Positions 8,249-16,081 of a stretch of DNA of 64,000 nucleotides are shown in pieces. Within the stretch, counting starts at the first letter, position 1. Each line of letters opens with the position of its first letter. The notes under the pieces are model-generated. The model did no database searches and was not told the origin of the DNA. It saw nothing but the letters and a program-made list of their open reading frames with translations. This DNA is from an uncultured Paracoccus sp. (GTDB taxonomy: Bacteria; Pseudomonadota; Alphaproteobacteria; Rhodobacterales; Rhodobacteraceae). Location of the stretch: contig CAKTBJ010000002.1 in the NCBI GenBank assembly GCA_934533075.1, forward strand, positions 1 through 64,000, written 5' to 3'. A program made the translations under genes and the position numbers.

Positions 8249-8580
8249 CCCTTGCCCGGAAAATCCGGTCGGTCGAGCGGGTTATTGCAAGCGTGAAGAA
8301 ATTGCGCAATTCTATTCCACCGGACCCTTCGGCCACCCTCATGCCGAAAGCCCGCGCCTGTCTGGACGAAATTAAAGTGACCCGGGCGCCCGCGCAGATT
8401 TACGAACTGATGATTTCCGATGAATCGCCCTTTCCCGAGTCACCCGGTAGTGGCGTGACAGTGGACGACGACCCGGAAATAACCCTGACGAATGCGTTTG
8501 AGGCGTATCGCGCGGAACTTGAATCGGGGGCGAAGGTGATTCAGATGCGGCAAGTGTTTAAGAGATTGCAAGGGGTGTAA
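8245..8580 (+). CDS. Hypothetical island protein, 111 residues
   Basis: The ATG at 8245 overlaps the stop of the preceding gene (ATGA), so translational coupling is likely. The protein is helical at the N-terminus with basic residues (RKIRSVERVIASVKKLRNSI) and acidic in the middle. The end (AYRAELESGAKVIQMRQVFKRL) is again helical. There is no membrane segment. I do not recognise a family. Together with the gene before it, it forms a coupled pair of the kind often seen for phage head or packaging accessory proteins, but nothing specific supports this. Confidence 0.65.
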   Translation: MTLARKIRSVERVIASVKKLRNSIPPDPSATLMPKARACLDEIKVTRAPAQIYELMISDESPFPESPGSGVTVDDDPEITLTNAFEAYRAELESGAKVIQMRQVFKRLQGV

Positions 8581-8581
8581 A

Positions 8582-9361
8582 GTGAGATTCATATTTATGC
8601 CGTTGCGCTGCCTGATCGACCTGGACGCCCGCACCGTCTTGACGTGCGAGAAAAAATTAACTGGTAGGGCAGTGTTGGATAATAACTGGAAATTTCTTCG
8701 CAAGGTGGATTTTCTGGACGCGGGCGATTCTTGGCATCTTGGCGCGCCTGTCTATTACATCGGCACCCACCCGAAGCGGTATGGCGGGCGCTGTGGCGTC
8801 CTCAAACTGTCGGTGCGGGACCTTTATACCGTGACCGCCGCATTGGCCCAGGTCCATTTAATGCGGGAGGGCAAGTTGCCTTCCTGGCGTTGTTTTCAAA
8901 GGTATTTCTATGGCGCTTTTCCGGCCGTAAAGACTATGACCGGCCTTGCGATTGGTGCAAAGCTGGACCCTGAACAGACTGCTTTCATGCGCCGGGCATA
9001 TGACAGCGCACCGGATGAATGGGACCGCATCAAGGTCGCCGCAGCCCGCCACCGCACCGGGGAGGCTTCAATGAACAAGCCGCCCCGTCTGGAACATATC
9101 GACCCCCGCGCTTGCAGGGCGCTGTGGCGGGCAGTGTTGTCCACCATGCTGATCGACCTGCAAGGAAAGCCTGGCCAGGAGCGCGATGCGGCGGAAATAT
9201 GGTTCGACCGTGGCCCCGACATGCCAATGGTCGCAGTGCTGGCCGGTCTGGACGGGCACCTAATCCGCGAGCGACACCGAGCCGGGAAGCTGGGGCTGAT
9301 GGACACCTATGCCCGCAGCGGGTCGCGGCCGGCCCGGCCCTTGAAGCGGGACGCGGCCTAA
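8582..9361 (+). CDS. Hypothetical island protein, 259 residues, possible internal start
   Basis: A GTG start (8582) lies 2 bp after the previous stop, with AAGGGGTG about 6 bases upstream. The first part has a beta-rich look (CLIDLDARTVLTCEKKLTGR; WHLGAPVYYIGTHPKRYGG). The second, from an in-frame ATG at 9071 with its own GGGGAGG site, reads LEHIDPRACRALWRAVL and EIWFDRGPDMPMVAVLAGL, which could be an independent product of about 97 residues. No known family was recognised. It converges with brnA, the two stop regions overlapping by 4 bp (9358-9361). Confidence 0.65.
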   Translation: MRFIFMPLRCLIDLDARTVLTCEKKLTGRAVLDNNWKFLRKVDFLDAGDSWHLGAPVYYIGTHPKRYGGRCGVLKLSVRDLYTVTAALAQVHLMREGKLPSWRCFQRYFYGAFPAVKTMTGLAIGAKLDPEQTAFMRRAYDSAPDEWDRIKVAAARHRTGEASMNKPPRLEHIDPRACRALWRAVLSTMLIDLQGKPGQERDAAEIWFDRGPDMPMVAVLAGLDGHLIRERHRAGKLGLMDTYARSGSRPARPLKRDAA

Positions 9362-9645
9362 ATCTTCGCTTCCCGCAGTGCCGCGTTCATGCGCGACTGC
9401 CAGCCCGGCCCGGTCGCCTTGAAGCGTTCCAGAACATCAGGATCGAGCCGCAGCGAAACAGCCACCTTCGTATTCTTCGCACGGGGACGCCCGCCCATGT
9501 TCCGCCGCATCGCGTCTGCGAGGGCGGGAAACGCTTCGGTGAAGGGACGCGCCTGCGCAAGCTGTTCGTCGGTGGCTTCGGGCGCGTCCGGGTCGCTGGC
9601 AATCATCCGTTGAATCTGTTCTTCGGTCGGGTGTTTCTTGCTCAT
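9358..9645 (-). CDS. brnA: BrnA-type antitoxin of a type II toxin-antitoxin pair
   Basis: This 95-residue protein ends with the BrnA ribbon-helix-helix signature KVAVSLRLDPDVLERFKATG followed by GWQSRMNAALREA. In this family the C-terminal RHH part binds the operator and the N-terminal part neutralises BrnT. The start overlaps the stop of brnT by 4 bp, so toxin and antitoxin are coupled, with the toxin first as usual for brnTA. The pair is at the right end of the island, where it may stabilise the element. Confidence 0.92.
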   Translation of the reverse strand: MSKKHPTEEQIQRMIASDPDAPEATDEQLAQARPFTEAFPALADAMRRNMGGRPRAKNTKVAVSLRLDPDVLERFKATGPGWQSRMNAALREAKI

Positions 9646-9884
9646 AACAGACCCCTTTCCTTCTGGCTTGCCGGGCGCATCGAAATGACCGAGACGCCTT
9701 CGGTTCCAAGCAGGGCGAACACGACCGCAACGGTTCCATCTGCCAGCCGTCCAATCGCCATGTGCCGCCCGTTCTTCGCCGGGACAACCTTCGCGGCCAG
9801 AAAGAACGCTTCATCCAAGTCGGCAAAATCCAAGCCGTGTTTGGCAAGGTTGCTCTGGCGCTTCGGTTCATCCCACACGATCAT
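9642..9884 (-). CDS. brnT: BrnT-type toxin (ribonuclease)
   Basis: This 80-residue protein has the BrnT pattern WDEPKRQSNLAKHGLDFADL at the N-terminus and a VISMRPASQKER end. In the family, which has a RelE-like fold, conserved His, Lys, Glu, Arg and Ser residues of these segments give ribosome-independent RNA cleavage that halts translation. Length is close to the roughly 90 usual. A palindromic GTATATAC (9893-9900) lies 8 bases upstream of the start and may overlap the promoter or BrnA operator. Confidence 0.92.
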   Translation of the reverse strand: MIVWDEPKRQSNLAKHGLDFADLDEAFFLAAKVVPAKNGRHMAIGRLADGTVAVVFALLGTEGVSVISMRPASQKERGLL

Positions 9885-9982
9885 AGGTTATTGTATATAC
9901 GAAAACCTTGCCGGGTTTCAAGGACGTTCGCGTCCCGCATGTTGCCATCTGCCGCCATCTGTGGCGATTCGATAGAATGCGG

Positions 9983-9999
9983 GTGGGCAGGCGGTTGGG
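9983..9999 (-). repeat. Copy 3 of 17-bp island repeat (right end)
   Basis: The minus strand reads GCCCAACCGCCTGCCCA, in the same orientation as the copy at 2104-2120. It lies 62 bp from the 3' end of the tRNA-Ser gene. Confidence 0.7.
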
Positions 10000-10060
10000 C
10001 ATCGGCCCCGCCGAAACCTTGCCTAATTCGTTGATTTTATTTGATGATCTATGATAAAAA

Positions 10061-10150
10061 TGGCGGAGACGAAGGGATTCGAACCCTCGATACCGTTCCC
10101 GGTATACTCCCTTAGCAGGGGAGCGCCTTCGACCACTCGGCCACGTCTCC
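10061..10150 (-). tRNA. tRNA-Ser(GCU)
   Basis: A 90-base class II tRNA: 7-bp acceptor GGAGACG/CGTCTCC, anticodon GCT in CCCCTGCTAAGGGAG, a long variable arm, GGTTCGAATCC T-arm and an encoded CCA. Its 3' end faces the mobile island, as expected for a tRNA integration site. No second copy of its 3' end is visible to the left, so either the other attachment site is outside the window or the element used another target. Confidence 0.95.
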
Positions 10151-10217
10151 GCCGGACGGTCTAAGGGCAAGCCGCCGCAGTGACAAGCGGTTTTTCACAT
10201 CCCCGCCGCCGGCCCGC

Positions 10218-10739
10218 TCATTGCAGCGCCACCCGCTGGTCCTGGCGGTAGAAGATGTGATGGCCGATCTGCGCCGTGCGCACGAAACGCTTCGACCATG
10301 AGGGGCGCACCGCGCGGGTGTGGAAATAGGTCGCCCCCTCCGTCAGCGTGCGCGGATGCCCGGCCAAAGCCGAGGAAGCCACGCGCATCGCCCGCGTATA
10401 GGCGGCCTGCTCGCGGATGGCCTGGCTGCGGCCGCTGCAATGATAGCTGAACTGGCAGCCGCGGCTGCTGCCCTGCGTCACCACCGCGCAGACCGTCGAG
10501 GGAAAGCGCGGGCTGTCCACGCGGTTCAGGATCACCTCGGCCACCGCGCGCTGGCCGTCCAGAGGCTCGCCGCGGGCCTCGAAATAGACCGCCTTCGCAA
10601 GGAATTCCAGCTCGGCCTGGTTCACCTTGGCGTCGGGGGGCGCCGGCAGGGGATCGGCGGCCTGCGCGCCCCCCGCGATCAGCGCCAGCGAAAGCGCGCC
10701 GGCACAGAGGCGCACGACAAAAGAAGCCATTGAATTCAT
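10218..10739 (-). CDS. SleB-like cell wall hydrolase
   Basis: This 173-residue secreted protein has a signal peptide of about 28 residues (LCAGALSLALIAGGAQAA), then a Hydrolase_2/SleB domain: LEFLAKAVYFEARGEPLDGQ, where the Glu of YFEARGE is the conserved catalytic candidate, followed by VAEVILNRV, CQFSYHCSG and GATYFHT. Proteins of this family are lytic transglycosylases or amidases acting on peptidoglycan. In Rhodobacterales such short forms are common and not spore-related. It stands alone. A second ATG 9 bases downstream of the start is possible. Confidence 0.9.
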   Translation of the reverse strand: MNSMASFVVRLCAGALSLALIAGGAQAADPLPAPPDAKVNQAELEFLAKAVYFEARGEPLDGQRAVAEVILNRVDSPRFPSTVCAVVTQGSSRGCQFSYHCSGRSQAIREQAAYTRAMRVASSALAGHPRTLTEGATYFHTRAVRPSWSKRFVRTAQIGHHIFYRQDQRVALQ

Positions 10740-10977
10740 GGCGGCGTAGATCCTTGTTCAGAACCCCCTCGGCGACATGAAAATTCGGCCGGGCAGCGGG
10801 GGCGGGCAGCAGCAGACCCGATATGCGTTGGCCATTGCTTGCCAAGCGCCCGGCGATCCGTGAAGCGCACAGCCGCGCGACCGCCCGCAAAACCGGGTTT
10901 TGCGCCGATTCGTGCGCAAATCCGCGATGCGATTCGCATCGAATCGGCAAGATCGCGCCGAATTCAATCCAGGGTTG

Positions 10978-13542
10978 TTACGGGTCCAGCCCCGGATCGG
11001 GCATCCCGGATGATTCGCGCCGCGCCCGGATGGCCAGTTGCGCGGCGGTCAGCCGGGCCACCGGCACCCGGAAGGGCGAGCAGGACACATAGTTCATCCC
11101 CGCCGCATGGCAGAAGGCGATGGATTCGGGATTGCCGCCATGTTCGCCGCAGATCGACAGGGTGATTCCCGGCCGCGCCGCCCGTGCGCGCTGGGCGCCC
11201 ATCAGCACCAACTCGCCCACGCCCTCGCGGTCGAGGATGTGGAACGGGTCTTCCTCGTAGACATGCTGGCTGACATAGGCGCCCATGAAACGGCCGGCAT
11301 CGTCGCGCGACAGGCCATAGGTCATCTGGGTCAGGTCGTTGGTGCCGAAGCTGATGAAATCCGAATAGCGGGCGATGTCGCCGGCGCGCAGGGCGGCGCG
11401 CGGGGTCTCGACCATGACGCCGAGGCGATAGTCGAAATCGGCGCGGCTTTCGGTGCGCACGGCGGCGGCCACCTGGTCGATGCGGGTCTTGACCAGCTCG
11501 ACCTCGCGCCGGGCCGAGACCAGCGGGATCATGATCTCCGGCACCACGGGCGCGCCCAGGGCGGCGCTGGCCACGGTGGCCTCGAAGATGGCGCGGGCCT
11601 GCATGTCGTAGATTTCCGGGATGGCGATGCCCAGCCGCACGCCGCGCATGCCCAGCATCGGGTTGGCCTCGCCCAGCGATTCGGCGCGGCGCACCACGTC
11701 CGACAGCGGCAGGTCCAGCGATTCCGCCATCTCGCGCAACCCCTCGCGGTCGCGGGGCAGGAATTCGTGCAGGGGCGGGTCGAACAGGCGGATCATCACC
11801 GGCTGGCCGGCCATGATCTTGAACAGCGCCATGAAATCCGACCGCTGCATCGGCAGCAGCCGGTCCAGCGAGAGGCGGCGGTCCTCGGGCCGGTCGGCGA
11901 AGATCATCTCGCGCATGGCCGGCAGCCGGTCCTCGTCGAAGAACATGTGCTCGGTCCGGCACAGCCCGATGCCGCGCGCCCCGAAGCGCCGCGCGGTGGT
12001 GGCGTCCTCCAGCGTCTCGGCATTGGCGCGCACGGCCATGCCGCCGGCGGCATCCGCCCAGTCCAGCAGCGTGTCGAAGCTGTCGTCGACGGCGGGGGGC
12101 AGCATTTCGGCCGCCCCGGCCAGAACCTCGCCGGACGTGCCGTCGATGGTGATGCGGTCGCCCTCGTGAAAGCTGCGTCCGCCCACGGTCATCACCCCGG
12201 CACGGGGGTCGATGGACAGCACCGAGGCGCCGACGATGCAGGGCAGGCCCATGCCGCGCGCGATCACGGCGGCATGGCTGGACATGCCGCCGCGCTCGGT
12301 CAGCACGGCCTGGGCGGCATGCATGCCGCGCACGTCCTCGGGCACGGTCTCGCGCCGCACCAGGATGCAGGCCTCGCCGCGCGCGGCCTCGGCCTGGGCG
12401 CGGGCCGAGGAAAAGCAGATGCGGCCGGTGGCGGCGCCGGGGCTGGCGGCGATGGCGCGCAGGATCAGGTCGCGCGGCGCGCGCGGGTCCACCTGGTGGT
12501 GCAGCAGGTCCGACAGCGCCCGCGGCTCGACCCGCATCACGGCCTCCTCGGGGTCGATCACCCCCAGATCGGCGAGGCTGACCGCGATGCGCACGGCGGC
12601 GCGCGAGGACCGCTCGACCCGAACGGCGTCGATGATCGCCAGCCGCCCGTCCGACAGCACGAATTCCAGCCGCATCTCCTCGCGCAGGCGGGCGCGGGCG
12701 GCCTCGCCATAGCGGATCAGGTCGGCGAAGATTTCCGGCGCTTCCTCCTGAAGCGCGGGGCCGCGGCCGTCGGGAATCAGGAACAGCGTATTCGGCCCGT
12801 CGCCCTTGGAGCGTCCCTGAAGCTGGCCGTTGAACCGCCCGGAAATGCGCGGCTGGCCGGTCACGGCGTCGATGAACTGGATGGTGCCCGAGCCGGTCAG
12901 CCCCGGCCCGATGGCCAGCGCCATGTCCTGCACCACCAGCCCCAGCGGCGCATCGGCCGGCGCGCCCTTGGCCTGGCGCAGCAGCCGCGCGGTCGGCCCT
13001 TCCCATGCGCGCGCCATCGAGCGCAGCACCTCGGCCAGCTGCCGCTCCGGCTCCTGCGGGAAGGCCTCGTCGGTTTCCGAGCGATAGGCCGCCATCGCCG
13101 CCGCCAGCGCGCCCTTGCCCTCCTGCGTGAAGGCGTCGGGGTCCAGCCGCGCGACGTTGATCGCATAGGACTGCACGAAGCTGAGATAGAGCGCATCGGC
13201 CGCCGCCTTGCCGTGGCTGCGCACCAGGGCGGCGTGGCGCTGGTCGTTGATGCCCACGTTCAGCACCGTGCCCGGCCCGCCCCATGCCGGGTCCACAGCC
13301 GAGGGGCGCACGCCGACCAGCCCGCCGCCCTGCGCGATCAGCACGCGCAGGGCGGCGGGATCGGGCAGGCGGCCGGCGGCGATCTCGCGCACGGATCTGG
13401 TGTCGATGGCCCAGCTGCGCGGCACGGGCAGGCCGAGGCGGATCAGCCGTTGCAGGCATTTGGCGCGCCAGCCATGCACCTCGCGCGCGATCTCGGCGGA
13501 GGGGGTGATTTCGGTGATCGCGGGGTTGGCCAAGCCTGTCAT
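10978..13542 (-). CDS. Divergent pyruvate phosphate dikinase-like PEP-utilising enzyme
   Basis: An 854-residue protein. The swivelling phosphohistidine domain is intact (TERGGMSSHAAVIARGMGLP, His about 423), and the C-terminal PEP/pyruvate barrel is complete (CRTEHMFFDEDRLPAMREMI; FGTNDLTQMTYGLSRDDAGR; ICGEHGGNPES with Cys about 798). The N-terminal ATP-grasp half is unusual: the usual GxKGA start is replaced by EVHGWRAKCLQRL, and the usual SVRSGAxxSMPGMMDT loop reads GVRPSAVDPAWGGPGT. Interconversion of PEP and pyruvate is therefore uncertain. It may be a PPDK paralogue with a different acceptor. It stands alone on the minus strand. Confidence 0.85.
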   Translation of the reverse strand: MTGLANPAITEITPSAEIAREVHGWRAKCLQRLIRLGLPVPRSWAIDTRSVREIAAGRLPDPAALRVLIAQGGGLVGVRPSAVDPAWGGPGTVLNVGINDQRHAALVRSHGKAAADALYLSFVQSYAINVARLDPDAFTQEGKGALAAAMAAYRSETDEAFPQEPERQLAEVLRSMARAWEGPTARLLRQAKGAPADAPLGLVVQDMALAIGPGLTGSGTIQFIDAVTGQPRISGRFNGQLQGRSKGDGPNTLFLIPDGRGPALQEEAPEIFADLIRYGEAARARLREEMRLEFVLSDGRLAIIDAVRVERSSRAAVRIAVSLADLGVIDPEEAVMRVEPRALSDLLHHQVDPRAPRDLILRAIAASPGAATGRICFSSARAQAEAARGEACILVRRETVPEDVRGMHAAQAVLTERGGMSSHAAVIARGMGLPCIVGASVLSIDPRAGVMTVGGRSFHEGDRITIDGTSGEVLAGAAEMLPPAVDDSFDTLLDWADAAGGMAVRANAETLEDATTARRFGARGIGLCRTEHMFFDEDRLPAMREMIFADRPEDRRLSLDRLLPMQRSDFMALFKIMAGQPVMIRLFDPPLHEFLPRDREGLREMAESLDLPLSDVVRRAESLGEANPMLGMRGVRLGIAIPEIYDMQARAIFEATVASAALGAPVVPEIMIPLVSARREVELVKTRIDQVAAAVRTESRADFDYRLGVMVETPRAALRAGDIARYSDFISFGTNDLTQMTYGLSRDDAGRFMGAYVSQHVYEEDPFHILDREGVGELVLMGAQRARAARPGITLSICGEHGGNPESIAFCHAAGMNYVSCSPFRVPVARLTAAQLAIRARRESSGMPDPGLDP

Positions 13543-13743
13543 GTCAGCGGCGATTTTGCACGGGCGCCGGTATCTGGCAAGCCGAAACGGCGGGGGCGCG
13601 CGGCGGCGGGTGCGGTGCGTGCAGGCACGCATCCTGCGGGCGGCGGGTTGTTTGCGGCGTGAAGGATGCGGCCCGCGCCCGCCCGGCACCATCGCGCCTT
13701 GTCTGCCCTTGCCGCGCGCCCGGCCTGCGGCTAGGGCAGGGGC

Positions 13744-14430
13744 ATGGACCAGCCCGACCGCATCCATCTGCGCGATTATATCCGCGAGGCCGAGATCGGC
13801 GCCTTCGCCGAGGAACGCGGTCGTGCCCAGCGGCTTCGCTTTGCGGTGACGGCCGATCTGGCGGTTTCCGTGGCCGAGGCCGGCGACGATGTGGATCGCA
13901 TCCTCAGCTATGACGTGCTGGTCGCGGCGGTGGAGGGCGCGCTGTCCGCACGCCGCCACGATCTGGTGGAGTCGCTGGCCGAGGACATCGCCGCGCGCGT
14001 GCTGGCGCATCCGGCGGCGGCGCGGGTGGAAGTGACGGTCGAGAAGCTGGACCGCGGGCCGTTCTCGCTGGGGGTGACGCTGGCGCGGCGCGGGGCGGGG
14101 ACCTTGCGGCCGGCGCTGGCCGGCCTGTCCATCGCGGTCGAGGGGCAGGGGGATGCCGCCATCCTGGTTCCCGTCGCGCCCGGCCTGCCGCTGCCCGAGG
14201 GCGGCGACCGGCTGCGCATGGCGTGGCTGGCGCTGGACCAGCAGGCGCTGGCGATGGGCGCGCGGCTGGGCCGGCCGGTGGCCGACAGCCGGACCGAGAT
14301 CGAGGCGCTGGCCGCCTCGGGTCAGCCTCTGGTCTGGGCACCCGCCCGCATGGCCCGCGCCGCCATCGGCCTCGACAGCGCCGAGCCGGAGGTGCTGGCC
14401 CGCTGGCTGGCGGCGGAACTGGCGCGCTAA
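13744..14430 (+). CDS. folB: Dihydroneopterin aldolase-like protein with C-terminal extension
   Basis: Folate biosynthesis: converts 7,8-dihydroneopterin to 6-hydroxymethyl-dihydropterin and glycolaldehyde. Residues about 1-115 match FolB: IHLRDYIREAEIGAFAEERG, then LSYDVLVAAVEGAL and DLVESLAEDIAARVL, with the conserved Glu of VESLAE and the VEVTVEKLDR strand. Residues about 130-228 form an extra domain (LRMAWLALDQQALAMGARLG; TRTEIEAL-type region) not present in standalone FolB of about 120 residues. Such extended forms are known in Rhodobacteraceae. Its role is unknown. Confidence 0.85.
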   Translation: MDQPDRIHLRDYIREAEIGAFAEERGRAQRLRFAVTADLAVSVAEAGDDVDRILSYDVLVAAVEGALSARRHDLVESLAEDIAARVLAHPAAARVEVTVEKLDRGPFSLGVTLARRGAGTLRPALAGLSIAVEGQGDAAILVPVAPGLPLPEGGDRLRMAWLALDQQALAMGARLGRPVADSRTEIEALAASGQPLVWAPARMARAAIGLDSAEPEVLARWLAAELAR

Positions 14431-14454
14431 GGTCTTGCAGGGCGTGACGATCTG

Positions 14455-14691
14455 CTACAGCCCGGCCTCTATCTCACCCACGAACTCCACCATCGAGATG
14501 CCCAGCCCGGCACAGAGGCCGCGCAGCGTCTCCAGACTGGGCTGATGGCGGCGGCTTTCCAGCAGCGAGATATAGCGCATGCTGACGCCCGCCCGGTGCG
14601 CCAGCTCCTCCTGTGAAAGCCCCTTGGCCTGCCGCTGTCGCCGCAGTGCCTTTGCGAAGGCGTTGATCAGGGCGTCGTCCGTTCCGGTCAT
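14455..14691 (-). CDS. Small XRE-family transcriptional regulator
   Basis: A 78-residue HTH_3 protein: LRRQRQAKGLSQEELAHRAG, then VSMRYISLLESRRHQPSLET and a closing LCAGLGISMVEFV helix. It is essentially a bare DNA-binding domain of the Cro/C-protein type. The start at 14691 is chosen because residues upstream of it in the longer frame fall in the tandem repeat and look non-coding. A 19-bp tandem repeat with the palindrome AGTATACT lies just upstream and is a likely operator. The divergent gene at 14847 may be its target. Confidence 0.85.
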   Translation of the reverse strand: MTGTDDALINAFAKALRRQRQAKGLSQEELAHRAGVSMRYISLLESRRHQPSLETLRGLCAGLGISMVEFVGEIEAGL

Positions 14692-14724
14692 CCGGGAACA
14701 AGAGAGCGAGTCCCCTCTTGCTTC

Positions 14725-14762
14725 TATGAAGTATACTGTGAAATATGAAGTATACTGTGAAA
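14725..14762. promoter_or_regulatory. Two tandem 19-bp operator-like repeats with AGTATACT palindrome
   Basis: TATGAAGTATACTGTGAAA occurs twice back to back (14725-14743 and 14744-14762). Each copy carries the palindrome AGTATACT, the two centres 19 bp apart, near two helical turns. It lies between the divergent XRE regulator and membrane-protein gene, which is where autoregulatory sites of such regulators occur. Confidence 0.6.
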
Positions 14763-14846
14763 CCTGCTTGCGAGCATGAAGGGGTCGCACCCTGCCTCAG
14801 GGCGAGCGTGGCGCCATCCCTGAGCATGGCAATGACGGACGGATGC

Positions 14847-15440
14847 ATGATGCTGGAAAAGCTGTGGGACATATTGGGAAAGCTGTGGAACGTGGCCATC
14901 GTGCTGAGTCTTGCCGCAGCAGCCATTGCATTCGTCACCGGTAAGGATTTCACGGGAACGCCAACATCGACCACCTTCATGGAGTGCAGCTATATCGCCA
15001 ACGAGTTCGTCGGCGATGAGATCGAATCTGACTATATGTTGCGCAAGATCCTGAAGATCGAACAACTTGAAGTCCTTGAGAAAACGAGCAAGAGTCTCAC
15101 CTGCCGCGGCCTCGCTTTCCTTGATGGCAGCCCGAGCACCTATGTTCGACTAAGTTCTGTTGAAACTTCATCCGGGTGGTTCGACCTTGAAGTGGTGCAG
15201 GCCTTACCACAGGATTATACCTGTGACATACTTGCGGACGAGATCGTGATGAAGTTCAGCCGGGAGAAGGACGGCAATCTGGGAACGCTTCTGGAAATAG
15301 CGAATCCCAAGGGAAAACCGGATGGCGGGTCGATCCAATGCCGAGGCGCGGCAAGGTTCAGCGGCGGTATGACGCTGAACATCAATTATGCCTATGACGG
15401 CAGCGAATTTTCCTGGAATGCCCTTTCATTGCGGAATTAG
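14847..15440 (+). CDS. Hypothetical membrane-anchored protein
   Basis: The product has one N-terminal membrane segment (LWNVAIVLSLAAAAIAFVTG) and a roughly 165-residue extracytoplasmic part with several Cys (MECSYIANEF, SLTCRGLAFL, DYTCDILADE, SIQCRGAARF), spaced as for two disulfides. No family was recognised. Third-position GC is lower than in its neighbours, suggesting acquisition together with the XRE regulator. The start is uncertain: in-frame ATGs exist at 14745, 14826, 14832, 14847 and 14850, none with a strong ribosome binding site. The 14745 start would lie inside the putative operator. Confidence 0.65.
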   Translation: MMLEKLWDILGKLWNVAIVLSLAAAAIAFVTGKDFTGTPTSTTFMECSYIANEFVGDEIESDYMLRKILKIEQLEVLEKTSKSLTCRGLAFLDGSPSTYVRLSSVETSSGWFDLEVVQALPQDYTCDILADEIVMKFSREKDGNLGTLLEIANPKGKPDGGSIQCRGAARFSGGMTLNINYAYDGSEFSWNALSLRN

Positions 15441-15516
15441 CGACCGCCTTCGCCTTTGGGGATCATTGACGGATGGCGTTTTCCTGCGATCAACGAAGGG
15501 CAGGGCTGGTGCGACG

Positions 15517-15978
15517 CTAAAGCACCTTCTCCATGCTGTAGCGTTCCAGCACCGCGCCCCCGCGCGCAACCTGCTGCCTTTCTACGACAACCCAGCCGTG
15601 CCGGGCAAAGAACGGCCGCGCGGCGAGGCTGGCGAAGGTGGTCAGCCGCGCTACGCCCTGCATCCGCGCCCAATCCTCCACCGCGCCCAGCAGTTTCGCG
15701 CCCACACCGCGCTGCGCCTGCGAGGGCAGCACGAAGGCCAGGTCGATATGGCCATCGGCGTCGATGGTCATGAAGCCCACCGGCTCGCCCGCGTCCTCGG
15801 CCACGAAGCCCTGCATCGGCGCGATCCGCTCGCGCCAGCGGTCGAGGTCGATGGTCGCCCCGCCCCAGGCCAGCCGCTGCGCCGGCGAATAGACGTTGCG
15901 TGCGCCCTCATGCACCGCGCAGAAGAAGATGCGCCCGGCATGGGGATAATCCCGCGCCGTCAATGGCCTGATCTCCAT
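15517..15978 (-). CDS. GNAT-family N-acetyltransferase
   Basis: This 153-residue protein is a single GNAT domain: MEIRPLTARDYPHAGRIFFC at the start, DLAFVLPSQAQRGVGAKLLG as the acetyl-CoA-binding motif A (Q/RxxGxG/A form RGVGAKL), and FFARHGWVVVERQQV near the end. It acetylates an unknown amine. It points toward the neighbouring membrane-protein gene and is divergent from the GNAT-VOC fusion at 16082, separated by about 100 bp. Confidence 0.85.
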   Translation of the reverse strand: MEIRPLTARDYPHAGRIFFCAVHEGARNVYSPAQRLAWGGATIDLDRWRERIAPMQGFVAEDAGEPVGFMTIDADGHIDLAFVLPSQAQRGVGAKLLGAVEDWARMQGVARLTTFASLAARPFFARHGWVVVERQQVARGGAVLERYSMEKVL

Positions 15979-16081
15979 GACCCCCCTCCCTTTTCGGATG
16001 GTATCGCAGCTTTTCGCGCCGAGGCAAACCGTTGCGCTGCCCCGCAAGCCGTGATCCTGTGGCGCGGAAAGGGGGGTGGCC

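Noticed and set aside
11038..13662. An 874-codon open frame on the plus strand opposite the PPDK-like gene
   Set aside because: It is antisense to a gene with clear domain motifs, and its product is low-complexity Gly/His/Arg/Ala as expected from the reverse of high-GC codons.
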